Source: Acidiphilium sp. PA
GTDB taxonomy: Bacteria > Pseudomonadota > Alphaproteobacteria > Acetobacterales > Acetobacteraceae
Assembly: GCF_026191915.1 (NCBI RefSeq)
Contig: NZ_JAIMBY010000003.1
Span: forward strand, 62,001 to 126,000
Direction: 5' to 3'
DNA length: 64,000 nt
Shown: in pieces, positions 43,230 through 52,622 of the stretch
How positions within the stretch are numbered: the first letter of the stretch is position 1
Layout of the letters: the number at the start of each line of letters is the position of its first letter
Made by a program: the position numbers and the translations under genes
Notes under the pieces: model-generated
Databases searched by the model: none
Seen by the model: only the letters and a program-made list of their open reading frames with translations
Told to the model about the DNA's origin: nothing

Positions 43230-44096
43230 ATGATTCGCTACCGTCTGACCCATCGCACGACTTACACGTACCAGACTCCAGCGATCCGCGCCCGGCATTT
43301 TCTACACCTGCTGCCGCGGGTGCGACCGGGACAGGCGCTGGCAGCATCCTCACTGGCGATCGAACCCGCGCCGTCGAACCGATGGGACGAGCTCGATTAT
43401 TTCGGCAATCATATCACATCGGTCGAGCTCGATCGGCCGCACGATGAATTCGTCGCCACGCTGGAAGCGGCCATTGAACTCACCCCGCCCCACCCGATCG
43501 CTCACGCCGGCCTCCCGTGGGAGGCGGTCGCGGCGGCGGCGGCGAGCACGGCGGATGTCGCCGAATTCCGTCTGCCGACCAAACTGACCGGCACCGACGA
43601 AGCGGTGCTGAGCTATGCCCGCAGCCACTTCACCCCCGGTGCCGACATGATGGCGGCGACCACGGCGATGATGCGCGATCTCTACGCGCGTTTCCGCTAT
43701 CGCCCCGGCTCGACCACGACAACGACCACCGGCCCGGCCGCGTTGGCGCGGCGTGAGGGCGTCTGCCAGGATTACAGCCACGCGATGCTGGCCAGCCTGC
43801 GCGCGCTGAAGCTGCCGGCGCGCTACATATCGGGCTATCTGCGCAGCCAGATCGTCGGCGGCGAGACCGCCTATTCCGGCGCCGAGCAGACCCACGCCTG
43901 GGTTTCGGTCTGGCTCGGCTGGCGGCACGGCTGGGTGGATTTCGACCCGACCAACGATCTGATCGTGTCCGACGAGCACGTAACCCTCGCCTGGGGCCGC
44001 GACTTCACCGATGTCAGCCCGACCTGCGGGATCATTCTCGGCGGGCGGCGGCATACGCTCAAGGTGAGCGTCGTGTTGGCACCGGCAGAGCCATAG
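43230..44096 (+). CDS. Transglutaminase family protein
   Basis: A 288-residue protein starting MIRYRLTHRTTYTYQTPAI, a bacterial transglutaminase N-domain. The core carries Cys179 (REGVCQDYSHAML), His222 (THAWVSVW) and Asp239 (VDFDPTND), so the triad is intact. This is the short form often found beside DUF2126 proteins, alpha-E proteins and ATP-grasp proteins. It is followed by repeat copy C and then the DUF2126 gene on the same strand. Confidence 0.88.
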   Translation: MIRYRLTHRTTYTYQTPAIRARHFLHLLPRVRPGQALAASSLAIEPAPSNRWDELDYFGNHITSVELDRPHDEFVATLEAAIELTPPHPIAHAGLPWEAVAAAAASTADVAEFRLPTKLTGTDEAVLSYARSHFTPGADMMAATTAMMRDLYARFRYRPGSTTTTTTGPAALARREGVCQDYSHAMLASLRALKLPARYISGYLRSQIVGGETAYSGAEQTHAWVSVWLGWRHGWVDFDPTNDLIVSDEHVTLAWGRDFTDVSPTCGIILGGRRHTLKVSVVLAPAEP

Positions 44097-44115
44097 CGTG
44101 AAACATAGGAAAGCG

Positions 44116-44234
44116 CTTCTTTTTTGTAAAAAAGAAGCAAAAAACTTTCTAACTCTTGTGCACGGGCGGTTTCGAGGGCACGGGCCTAAATTAACAAAGT
44201 TTTTTTTGCTTCTTTTTTGTTCACAAAAAAGAAG
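44116..44234. repeat. A+T-rich paired-hairpin repeat, copy C
   Basis: Hairpins at 44116-44137 (CTTCTTTTTT/AAAAAAGAAG, loop GT) and 44209-44234 (same stem, loop GTTCAC). The core has GCACGGGCGGTTTCGAGGGC continuing ACGGGCC. Same orientation as copy B. It lies between two same-strand genes. Confidence 0.9.
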
Positions 44235-44356
44235 ACCTTCCTTTCCCTTGCTCATCTCGGCCCCATCGGCACCAGCTCTCGGATTGTCAGGCGTACCGCA
44301 ATGCGCCATGCGATGAATCAGGAACTCCCGATCCCCTTGCGTTGCGAAGGACCCTT

Positions 44357-47300
44357 ATGTCGATCCATGTCGCGCTGACCCACCGCACCAGCTACCAGTA
44401 TGATCGGCCGATCCGTCTCGGGCCGCAGACCATCCGCTTGCGCCCGGCGCCCTACACCCGCACCCCCATTCTCGCCTACACGCTCAAAATCGAGCCGAAG
44501 CCGCATTTCCTGAACTGGCTGCAGGACCCGCAAGGCAATTTCCTGGCGCGCGTCGTCTTCCCCGAGCCGGTGACCTCGTTCGTCGTCACGGTCGATCTGA
44601 TCGCCGATATGGCGACGATCAACCCGTTCGACTTCTTCCTCGAACCCGAGGCGGAAACCTGGCCATTCACCTACGACCCCGTACTGGAGCAGGAATTGGC
44701 CCCGTTCCGCCGCACCCAGGCACCGGGACCGCTGCTGTCGGCGCTGATCGAACAGGGAAGGGCGATCGAGGCAAGCACGGTCAACAAGCTGGTTGCCCTC
44801 AATGCCCTGGTGCAGTCGCGCGTCGCCTATGTGGTGCGGATGGAGCCGGGCGTCTGGACGCCGGAACAAACGCTGGGTGAGGGCCGGGGGTCCTGTCGCG
44901 ACTCCGCCTGGCTGCTGGTGCATCTGCTGCGGCATCTGGGTTTCGCCGCCCGCTTCTGCTCGGGCTATCTGATCCAACTGGTCGCCGATGTGAAGCCGGT
45001 CGAAGGCCCGGCCGGGCCTGCTCAGGACTTCACCGATCTGCACGCCTGGGCCGAGGTCTATCTGCCCGGCGCCGGCTGGATCGGGCTCGATGCGACCTCC
45101 GGCCTGCTGACCGGCGAGGGGCATATTCCCCTGGCGGCAAGCCCGGACCCGATTTCGGCGGCACCGATTTCCGGCGGGGTCGAGCCCAGCGGCGTCGTGT
45201 TCGATTTCGCCATGGAAGTCCGGCGCATCGAACAAACGCCGCGGGTGACCAAACCCTATAGCGAGGCGGTGTGGCAGGATATTCTCGCTACCGGCGCGCG
45301 GGTCGACGCCGCCCTGCTGATCGGCGACGTACGGCTGACCATGGGCGGCGAACCGACCTTTGTCTCCGCCACCGATATCGATGCGCCGGAATGGAATATC
45401 GACGCACTCGGCCCGACCAAGCGCACCATGGCGGGCCGGCTGCTGCGCCGGTTGGCACCGGCCTGGGCACCGGGGGCGGCGCTGCAATACACCCAGGGCA
45501 AATTATACCCCGGCGAGCAATTACCGCGCTGGGCGCTGCACGCCTATTGGCGGGCCGATGGCGAGCCGGTCTGGCAGGATCAGACGTGGCTCGCAAGCGA
45601 TGACGATACCGACTCCGCAACCGCCGAGGACGCCGCGCGGTTCTGCGCCGCACTGGCCGAGACCCTGCACATCGACCCCGCCCTGGTGATGCCGGCCTTT
45701 GAAGATATCCATTACTACCTATGGCGCGAATCCCGCCTGCCCGCCAATGTGCGCGCCGAAGCGAGCAGGATTGCCGATCCCATCGAGCGTGCCCGCCTGG
45801 CCCGCCTGTTCGCCGGCGATCTCGGCCAGTCCGTCGGCAGCGTGCTCCCGCTGCGCCGCGTGGCGGACGGTGCCGGTCGCCAATGGCAGTCGGCGCGCTG
45901 GAAGTTTCGCGGGGGCGACCTGGTCCTGGTGCCCGGCGACTCACCGATCGGGCTGCGCCTGCCGCTCGACAGCCTGCCCTGGGAAGACCCGGCCGCCACC
46001 GAAATCGACGCCCCGCCCGATCCGTTCGCACCGCGCGAAGCATTGCCGAGTGCCGCCGCCCTGCGCGAATTCGTGCCGGCCGGCCGCCCTGCTCCCGGCA
46101 GTGTAAAATTGCGGGGCGAGGCGCCCGGCATCGTCCGCACCGCCCTGGCCGTCGAGGCGCGCGGCGGCATGCTGCACGTGTTTTTGCCGCCGCTCTACGA
46201 GGTCGAGGATTTTCTCACCCTCGTCGCGGCGATCGAACGCGTCGCCGCCACGCAAAGCCGCAAGATTTTTCTCGAAGGCTACCAACCGCCCGACGATCCG
46301 CGGCTGCTGAGCTTCTCCGTCACCCCCGATCCCGGCGTCATCGAGGTCAATCTGCCGCCCGCCGCCACCTGGGCCGAGCACGTCGGCCGCACCCTGCAAC
46401 TCTACGAACTCGCCCGCGAAACCGGCCTCGCCGCCGAGAAATTCATGCTCGATGGCCGCCATGTCGGCACCGGCGGCGGCAATCACGTCGTGATGGGCGC
46501 AGCCGAAGCGACCGACAGCCCGTTTCTGCGCCGCCCCGATCTGCTGAAATCCCTGCTCGGCTTCTGGCACAATCACCCGAGCCTGTCGTATTTGTTCTCC
46601 GGCCTGTTCATCGGCCCCTCCAGCCAGCACCCCCGCATCGACGAGGCACGGGAGGATACGCTGCTCGAACTCGAAACCGCGTTCCGCCAGATCAAGCCCG
46701 GCGCCGAAACCCCGCCCTGGATCATCGACCGCCTGCTCCGCAACATCCTGACCGACATGACCGGCAACGGCCATCGCACCGAATTCTGCATCGACAAGCT
46801 CTACGCCCCCGGTTCCGCCTCCGGCCGCCGGGGTCTGGTGGAGTTCCGCGCCTTCGAAATGCCGCCGGATGCGCGCATGGCGGTCGCCCAGGCCCTCTTG
46901 ATGCGCGCCTGCGTCGCGGCCTTCTGGCAGACCCCCTACGAGCGTCGGCTGATCCGCTGGGGTACCCGGCTGAACGACCAGTTCATGCTGCCGCACTACG
47001 TGGCCGAAGACCTGCGCGATGCGCTGGAGGAGCTGGCCGTCCGCGGCTTCGCGATCGACCCGGCCTGGTTCGTACCGCATCAGGAGTTCCGCTTCCCGAA
47101 ATTCGGCGCGGTCACCGTCGCCGGGATGGAACTCGAACTGCGCCACGCGCTGGAACCCTGGCACGTGCTGGGCGAGGAACAAACCATCGGCGGCACCGCC
47201 CGCTACGTCGATAGCGCGGTGGAACGCGTCCAGATCGCGGTCTCCGGTTGGGTCGATGAACGCTTCGCCCTGACCTGCAACGGCATCACAGTGCCGCTCA

Positions 47301-47635
47301 CACCCACCGGCGAGGCCGGCGGCTTCGTCGCCGGCGTGCGGTTCAAGGCATGGTCGCCCCCATCCTCACTGCACCCGCTGATCCCGCCGCAAACGCCGCT
47401 GGTGTTCGACGTGATCGACCGCTGGTCCGCCCGCGCCCTCGGCGGCATGACCCATCACACCATCCACCCCGGCGGCCGCGGCTACGAGACATTTCCCGTC
47501 AACGCAAACGAGGCGGAAGCCCGCCGCCGCTCGCGCTTCTTCGCCTTCGGCCACACCCCGGGACCGGTCGATCCCGCACCCCCCGGCACCAGCCTCGAAC
47601 ACCCCACCACACTCGACCTCCGCCGGTTTGTGTGA
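44357..47635 (+). CDS. Transglutaminase-DUF2126 (putative amidoligase) fusion protein
   Basis: A 1092-residue protein. Residues 1-85 are a bacterial transglutaminase N-domain, and residues to about 270 a transglutaminase core with Cys180 (GRGSCRDSAW), His229 (LHAWAEVY) and Asp245 (GLDATSG). From about 280 to the end is a DUF2126 domain, described in Pfam as a putative amidoligase, with LTMGGEPTFVSATD, HVGTGGGNHVVMGA and NPSLSYLF-like HPSLSYLFSG. It is predicted to form or remodel amide bonds on an unknown peptide. An AAGG site precedes the ATG. It ends at the inverted repeat region. Confidence 0.92.
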   Translation: MSIHVALTHRTSYQYDRPIRLGPQTIRLRPAPYTRTPILAYTLKIEPKPHFLNWLQDPQGNFLARVVFPEPVTSFVVTVDLIADMATINPFDFFLEPEAETWPFTYDPVLEQELAPFRRTQAPGPLLSALIEQGRAIEASTVNKLVALNALVQSRVAYVVRMEPGVWTPEQTLGEGRGSCRDSAWLLVHLLRHLGFAARFCSGYLIQLVADVKPVEGPAGPAQDFTDLHAWAEVYLPGAGWIGLDATSGLLTGEGHIPLAASPDPISAAPISGGVEPSGVVFDFAMEVRRIEQTPRVTKPYSEAVWQDILATGARVDAALLIGDVRLTMGGEPTFVSATDIDAPEWNIDALGPTKRTMAGRLLRRLAPAWAPGAALQYTQGKLYPGEQLPRWALHAYWRADGEPVWQDQTWLASDDDTDSATAEDAARFCAALAETLHIDPALVMPAFEDIHYYLWRESRLPANVRAEASRIADPIERARLARLFAGDLGQSVGSVLPLRRVADGAGRQWQSARWKFRGGDLVLVPGDSPIGLRLPLDSLPWEDPAATEIDAPPDPFAPREALPSAAALREFVPAGRPAPGSVKLRGEAPGIVRTALAVEARGGMLHVFLPPLYEVEDFLTLVAAIERVAATQSRKIFLEGYQPPDDPRLLSFSVTPDPGVIEVNLPPAATWAEHVGRTLQLYELARETGLAAEKFMLDGRHVGTGGGNHVVMGAAEATDSPFLRRPDLLKSLLGFWHNHPSLSYLFSGLFIGPSSQHPRIDEAREDTLLELETAFRQIKPGAETPPWIIDRLLRNILTDMTGNGHRTEFCIDKLYAPGSASGRRGLVEFRAFEMPPDARMAVAQALLMRACVAAFWQTPYERRLIRWGTRLNDQFMLPHYVAEDLRDALEELAVRGFAIDPAWFVPHQEFRFPKFGAVTVAGMELELRHALEPWHVLGEEQTIGGTARYVDSAVERVQIAVSGWVDERFALTCNGITVPLTPTGEAGGFVAGVRFKAWSPPSSLHPLIPPQTPLVFDVIDRWSARALGGMTHHTIHPGGRGYETFPVNANEAEARRRSRFFAFGHTPGPVDPAPPGTSLEHPTTLDLRRFV

Positions 47636-47640
47636 CGCTG

Positions 47641-47843
47641 GGAAGGAAGCAAGGCGAGGGGCTTTGTCCCCTCGACCCTCACTAAGGGCTTAGCCCTTAG
47701 AACCCGCTAGTTTTAGGCAAGGGGACGGCGTTATCTCGGTGATTCAGCTGATCTGGCCTGGAGAGCCCTCCCCTTGCCTAAAACGAATGGATTTTAAAGG
47801 CTCCGCCTTTAACGGGGTCCAGGGGCAGAGCCCCTGGCCTTGC
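47641..47843. repeat. Two inverted copies of a double-hairpin element in a convergent gap
   Basis: The left copy (47641-47725) and right copy (47769-47843, inverted) end in a perfect 16-base inverted pair GTTTTAGGCAAGGGGA (47710-47725 / 47769-47784). Each has two hairpins. The first is CGAGGGG/CCCCTCG (47655-47674) versus CCAGGGGC/GCCCCTGG (47819-47837). The second is CTAAGGGC/GCCCTTAG (47682-47700) versus TTAAAGGC/GCCTTTAA (47794-47812). The stems differ by paired changes. The element fills the whole gap between convergent genes and probably terminates both transcripts. Confidence 0.85.
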
Positions 47844-47848
47844 TTGCT

Positions 47849-49669
47849 TCACTCACCCGACAACTCGCGGCGGCGTTGGTCGAGTTCTTCGCTATAGCGT
47901 CGCAGCGCGTATTGTTCGGTCAGCACGCCCAGCACGCGCCTGGTTTCCGGTCCGTCGAGCACCGCGAGCACGTCGCATTCCGATCGTTCGAAGGCTTTGA
48001 TGGCTTCTTTGACGGTTGCCTGGGGCAGCAGGAAATCGTCCTGGTGGCGCAATATGTCGTGGATGGTGTGGGGATCGTCTTCGCCGGGGGTTTGCGCTTC
48101 GGATGGATAGGCAAGGCCGACGTATTTGTCATCGACATCGAGCACCACGACGTATTGCGTCCGCCCGAGCGGATATTCGGATTTGAATGCCGGAATATCC
48201 ATCTCCTCGTGCACGGTGTACTGTGTGCGCCGCATCATGCGGCCGACCGTAAGGTTATGGATCCAGCCGATATCGACAGCGCTGCGAATGCTTTCGCCGC
48301 GCAGGTGGAATCGCCAGGTGGTGAAGGAATAGCCGAACACGCGCCGCACGGTGAGTGAGGCGGCGATGGCGGCGGCGAGCACGGCCACGGTGATGCTGAA
48401 ATTATTGGTGCTTTCGAGCACGAGAAAGGTCATCGTCATGGGGCCGCCGACGATGGCCACCGCCAACGCGGCCATGCCGACCACGGCGTAGAAACCAATC
48501 GGCACACCGTGTGCGAAGGGCAGCAGCACCGCAATATCGCCATACGCCCGGCCGAGCAGCGAGCCCATGAACAGCGCGGCAAAGAACAGGCCGCCGCGGA
48601 AGCCCGAGCCGATCGAGAAGGCCGAAGCGGTCGATTTCATGACCAGCAGCGTGACCGCGAGCAGCAGCGGGTAGACCACGGCCAGCTGGGTATGGAGCGA
48701 TGAATTGCCCGAGGCCATCACTTTCGGCGTGATGCTGCCCAGCAACCCGACCACCACGCCGCCCAGGATCGGCCGCAGCCAGATCGGCACGCCGGCCCGG
48801 CGGAACCCCGCCTCGATCGACGTCACCCCGCGCATGATCGCGATGCCGACGAACCCGGCCGTAACCCCCAGAATGATCGCGAGCGGATAGGCGTAGCCCG
48901 GCACCACGTTCGGCAGCACCACGTCGAGCGATTTGACCCCGCCATCCATCAGCATGTCGGCGACCAGCGTGCCGGTCAGTGACGCGATGATGATCAGCGG
49001 CAGGCTGGTCATCGAATAGGTGCCGATCACCAGTTCGATGCCATAGAACGCACCGCACAAAGGGGCGTTGAACGCGCCGCCGATCGCGGCGGCGGCGCCG
49101 CAGCCCACCAGAATGCGCAGATCGTTGCGCCGCAGGCGGAATTGCTGACCCACCCAGGAGGCAAGCCCGCTGCCGAACTGTGCATAACCCGCTTCCATCC
49201 CGACCGATCCGCCCACCCCGTTGGACAGTACGGTCTGTGCCGCGACGATCACGGAATCCCGCAACGACAATTTGCCGCCGTACAGCGCATTAGCCTCGAC
49301 CGGATCGATGAAGTTACCCGGCCGGTATTTCGCGAGCAGCCAGGTGATCGAGCCGAGCAGCGCGCCGCCCAGGATCGGCACGAACATCGCGCGGATCGGG
49401 TCGATATGGGTTTGTTGCGATAAGCCCTCACCCAGATGGGGCAGCGCAAAAAACCAGAAATGAAAATGATGGCTGAAAAAATCCATCACGAAGACCGCGA
49501 TACCGCCCAGCACACCGACCAGGATGGCCAGCGCCGCAAGCCACAGTTCATCGGTCCGCACCAGCGCGCGCAGATGCATCGGTGCATCGATGGTGACGGC
49601 GCTCAACCGGCGCTTCAAACCGACAATGAAACCCTGCGAGCTATCGCGGCGAACGGTGGAACTGGCCAT
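47849..49669 (-). CDS. ClC-type chloride channel/transporter with C-terminal CBS domains
   Basis: A 606-residue protein with the voltage-gated chloride channel core. GVGGSVGMEAGYAQ is the GxExP-type region with the gating glutamate kept, and GSGFRGGLFFAALFMGSLLG is the later selectivity segment. A pair of CBS domains spans about residues 470-600 (MMRRTQYTVHEEMDIPAFK, LRHQDDFLLPQATVKEAIKAF). Whether it is a channel or an H+/Cl- exchanger cannot be told. It is convergent with the DUF2126 gene. Confidence 0.9.
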   Translation of the reverse strand: MASSTVRRDSSQGFIVGLKRRLSAVTIDAPMHLRALVRTDELWLAALAILVGVLGGIAVFVMDFFSHHFHFWFFALPHLGEGLSQQTHIDPIRAMFVPILGGALLGSITWLLAKYRPGNFIDPVEANALYGGKLSLRDSVIVAAQTVLSNGVGGSVGMEAGYAQFGSGLASWVGQQFRLRRNDLRILVGCGAAAAIGGAFNAPLCGAFYGIELVIGTYSMTSLPLIIIASLTGTLVADMLMDGGVKSLDVVLPNVVPGYAYPLAIILGVTAGFVGIAIMRGVTSIEAGFRRAGVPIWLRPILGGVVVGLLGSITPKVMASGNSSLHTQLAVVYPLLLAVTLLVMKSTASAFSIGSGFRGGLFFAALFMGSLLGRAYGDIAVLLPFAHGVPIGFYAVVGMAALAVAIVGGPMTMTFLVLESTNNFSITVAVLAAAIAASLTVRRVFGYSFTTWRFHLRGESIRSAVDIGWIHNLTVGRMMRRTQYTVHEEMDIPAFKSEYPLGRTQYVVVLDVDDKYVGLAYPSEAQTPGEDDPHTIHDILRHQDDFLLPQATVKEAIKAFERSECDVLAVLDGPETRRVLGVLTEQYALRRYSEELDQRRRELSGE

Positions 49670-49843
49670 AACGCGTCCCGGATTGGGGAAATCGAAATCA
49701 CGGACGGACCACCCGCCCAGCGGTCACATGCCGTCAGTCTGTGTCAGCATCATGGCTCCTCATTGTTGCCGCACTCAAAAACCGCGGTCAACCGCCGAAT
49801 CCATCGATTGCGACGATTGAACCGATCCCACGCAAGGATATGA

Positions 49844-51382
49844 TTAAATCGTTAATAATTCGATAAGAAATGGCCCTTTTCGTTCGAAACTCGCCGCGAG
49901 CAGCGCGTTCAGCGTCTTCATATCCGCCGCCTGGGCGCCGGCGACGCCCATACCCTCCGCCAATTTCACGAAATCGAGATCGGGATTACCCAGGTCGAGC
50001 ATATCCATCGCGGTGCGGCCCGGATTGGCACCGACGCCCGCGTATTCATGCAGCAGGATCGCATATTTGCGATTGGCCAGGATGACGAAGGTGATGTCGA
50101 GCTGCCGCCGCGCCGCCGTCCATAACGCGGCGATGCTGTACATCGCCGAGCCATCGGCCTGGATGGCCACAACCCGCCGCCCGCTCCCCGCGAGCGCAAC
50201 CCCCGCGCCGATCGCCATCGGCAAGCCACCGCCGATCGCCCCGCCCGGCACCTGCATCCATGTGTGCGGCGCCGCCCCGTGGGTGAAGCGCGAAAACCCA
50301 CGGCCAAACGAAATCCCTTCATCGATGATGACACTATCCGCCGGCAGCAGGGCGGCCAGCGACGTCGCCACCGCCTCCGGCGCAATCGCCCCGGTATCCG
50401 GCGCGGGCTTCGGCGTGACGGCGATATCAACCGCCGTCACACCGAGCGCCGCCTGCAACGCTGCGATCGCGGCAGAACCATCCTGATCGATCGGCGCTAG
50501 CACATGAATGGCGCAGTCCGCCGGCGCAAGCGGCCCCGGCTTGCCCGGATAGGCGAAAAATCCGACTGGTGCTTTCGCTTCGACCAGTATCAGGTGCTTG
50601 ATCCCCGCGAGCGAGGCGATAGCCGCGTCGATCGGGTAGGGGATGCGCTCGATGGGCGGACGCCCCTGGCCGCGCTCCATGCGCGCATTGAACACTTCGG
50701 CGAGCATTCTGGCGCCGGTGCCGGCTACGATCGCGCTCGCTGCACGCAACGTGGCGTCGTTCAGCGTCCGCCCACCCATCAGCAGCATCGCGGGTTCGCC
50801 GGAGCGCAGCACGTCCGCCACCGCGGCAATCGTCGCCGCGGCCGGCACTGGCCGCGCCACCACCGGCCGCGGGGCGCCGATCACGCCGCCCTCGGTCCAG
50901 GCGGTGTCGGCCGGGAGGATCAGTGTTGCGATCGTACCGGTACAGGCCGCCGCGACCGCATCCGCCGCGTCACGCCCGACCGTCGCGGCGCTGGTCGCGG
51001 TGCGCAGAAACCCCGAGATCGAGCGCGCCCAACCCTCGGTATCGGCGGTCAGCGGCGCGTCCAGCGGCCGATGATAGGTCGCCTGATCGCCCACGATGTT
51101 CACGATGCCGGACCGGCCGCGCCGGGCGTTGTGCAGATTGGCCAGCGCATTGCCGAGGCCGGGACCACAATGCAGCAGCGTCGCCGCCGGTCGCCGGTTC
51201 ACCCGCCAGAACGCATCCGCCGCCCCCGAGGCCACGGTTTCATCGAGGCACAGCACACAGGTTATCCCTGGAATCCGGTCCAGCGCCGCAACGAAATGCA
51301 TCTCGCTGGTGCCCGGGTTGGCAAAAACCGTATCGATTCCGCAGGCGATCAGCGTGTGAACCAGAGATTCCGCACCGTTCAT
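49844..51382 (-). CDS. ThDP-dependent acetolactate synthase large subunit-like protein
   Basis: A 512-residue thiamine diphosphate enzyme. The N-terminal PYR domain has DTVFANPGTSEMHF and the activating Glu in CLDETVASGAADA. A central domain follows, then a C-terminal PP domain with VPGGAIGGGLPMAIGAGVAL and the metal/ThDP motif QADGSAMYSIAALWTAARRQ continuing to ANRKY. It belongs to the IlvB-like group that lacks a small subunit partner; there is no ilvH nearby. The reaction could be decarboxylation as in benzoylformate decarboxylase. Confidence 0.85.
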   Translation of the reverse strand: MNGAESLVHTLIACGIDTVFANPGTSEMHFVAALDRIPGITCVLCLDETVASGAADAFWRVNRRPAATLLHCGPGLGNALANLHNARRGRSGIVNIVGDQATYHRPLDAPLTADTEGWARSISGFLRTATSAATVGRDAADAVAAACTGTIATLILPADTAWTEGGVIGAPRPVVARPVPAAATIAAVADVLRSGEPAMLLMGGRTLNDATLRAASAIVAGTGARMLAEVFNARMERGQGRPPIERIPYPIDAAIASLAGIKHLILVEAKAPVGFFAYPGKPGPLAPADCAIHVLAPIDQDGSAAIAALQAALGVTAVDIAVTPKPAPDTGAIAPEAVATSLAALLPADSVIIDEGISFGRGFSRFTHGAAPHTWMQVPGGAIGGGLPMAIGAGVALAGSGRRVVAIQADGSAMYSIAALWTAARRQLDITFVILANRKYAILLHEYAGVGANPGRTAMDMLDLGNPDLDFVKLAEGMGVAGAQAADMKTLNALLAASFERKGPFLIELLTI

Positions 51383-51493
51383 CGTTCAACATCCCCCATC
51401 TGTCGCACCCGTTCGATGCGTATGACAGGGAAACTGCCCGGTCCGGCATGGCCCGGCAAGGGGCGGTGCGCGCGGGGAAGGGGAGGGAAGAGT

Positions 51494-51610
51494 CTTCTTT
51501 TTTGCGAACAAAAAAGAAGCAAAAAAACTTTCTTGATTTGGCCCATGCCGCCCAAAACGCCCGCGCCCCAGATAAATGAAAGTTTTTTGCTTCTTTTTTC
51601 AAAAAAGAAG
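51494..51610. repeat. A+T-rich paired-hairpin repeat, copy D
   Basis: Hairpins at 51494-51519 (loop GCGAAC) and 51590-51610 (loop C) have the same CTTCTTTTTT/AAAAAAGAAG stems. Arms CAAAAAAACTTT and AAAGTTTTTTG sit inside them. Read on the minus strand, the core gives GGGGCGCGGGCGTTTTGGGC then GGCATGGGCC. Orientation as in copy A. It lies between same-strand genes. Confidence 0.9.
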
Positions 51611-51644
51611 ATCTTGCTTTATCTTTCCCTGCTCCGCACGCCTC

Positions 51645-52595
51645 TCATCCGCCCGGCAGCGGCGCCGTGGCCAGCGGCTTCAGCCAGATATCCGGCATCG
51701 TCGCAATGAATTCCGCGCGGAGCGTTGTAACCCTTGCGTGGGACAGCCCGACCACGCCGGCGCGAAAGAATTCCCTGTCGCGCGTGAACACAAGATAGGC
51801 CAGTGTCTCGTTCACGATCAGGCCGTGCGCGTCGCCATCGTACCCCTGCCGGACCAGGAACGCTTTAAAGGCGGCCTGCTCCGCCGGGGTCAGGGCGGTG
51901 TTGTAGAAATGATGCACGAAGGCCCGATAGGCGGGGATCGTGAAATAGGCGCCGTGCGACAATTCGTGACGCAGAATAACCGCCCGTGCGCGCAGGCCAA
52001 CCCGATGGGCACCACCCGCCTGCGGGATCGAGATGACGGCACCAGCCGCGCCTGGTTTCAGAAAACCGGCGGCCGCCGCGATGGTGCGCAGCCGCTGCTC
52101 CTGCAGGTTGAGATGCCGGTGCTCGGCCTTCGCCAGGCGGAAAAATTTCCGCAGCGCGCGCGCGGGATAGTCATTACCGTAATAGTATGTGCCGATTGTC
52201 AGGTCGGCCGCGACGAGGGCCGCATGGAACGCCGCAGCGCTCAGCACCCGGTCTTTCGGCGCGCCGGCCTTTTCGATCAGGGCAGCGACGCGGTCGAACA
52301 TCAAGCCCTGGGCGTGCAGATCCGGGCAGTCGACCACGAGGACCAATCTGTCATCGGCGAAGCGGAATACGGTGAAATGCCGGCCGATGTGATGATAGAT
52401 TGCGGATTCACCCGCGACCGGGAGCGGCGCTTGCCGTGGCCAGAGCGCTATGACCGCAACGATGATCCCGGCAACAACAAGTCCGCCAGCGCCAAGCCAG
52501 ATGCGCCAGCCGGGACGCACCCGCGCCGGCGGCCGAATCCGCACCGTATCATCATCCGCCCGAGGCTCGCGCCGGTTCGGCTTCAGCGGCGCCAT
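51645..52595 (-). CDS. Membrane-anchored HExxH putative zinc metallopeptidase
   Basis: A 316-residue protein with a basic cytoplasmic N-terminus, one membrane span at about residues 33-52 and a periplasmic domain. The zinc motif HELSH is at residues 210-214 (ILRHELSHGAYFTIP). NETLAYL at 262-268 supplies a Glu that could be the third ligand, as in gluzincins. I do not recognise the family. A 27-base gap separates it from the upstream OmpA-family gene on the same strand, so the two are probably cotranscribed, which fits an envelope role. Confidence 0.7.
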   Translation of the reverse strand: MAPLKPNRREPRADDDTVRIRPPARVRPGWRIWLGAGGLVVAGIIVAVIALWPRQAPLPVAGESAIYHHIGRHFTVFRFADDRLVLVVDCPDLHAQGLMFDRVAALIEKAGAPKDRVLSAAAFHAALVAADLTIGTYYYGNDYPARALRKFFRLAKAEHRHLNLQEQRLRTIAAAAGFLKPGAAGAVISIPQAGGAHRVGLRARAVILRHELSHGAYFTIPAYRAFVHHFYNTALTPAEQAAFKAFLVRQGYDGDAHGLIVNETLAYLVFTRDREFFRAGVVGLSHARVTTLRAEFIATMPDIWLKPLATAPLPGG

Positions 52596-52622
52596 CGCCC
52601 TAAGTCCGGCGCCGCCGATCGA

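Noticed and set aside
45941-47182. 413-codon minus-strand frame inside the DUF2126 gene
   Set aside because: Shadow frame; the plus strand encodes conserved DUF2126 motifs over the same bases.
49142-49423. Small plus-strand frames inside the ClC gene
   Set aside because: Antisense to conserved channel segments with no independent start signals.
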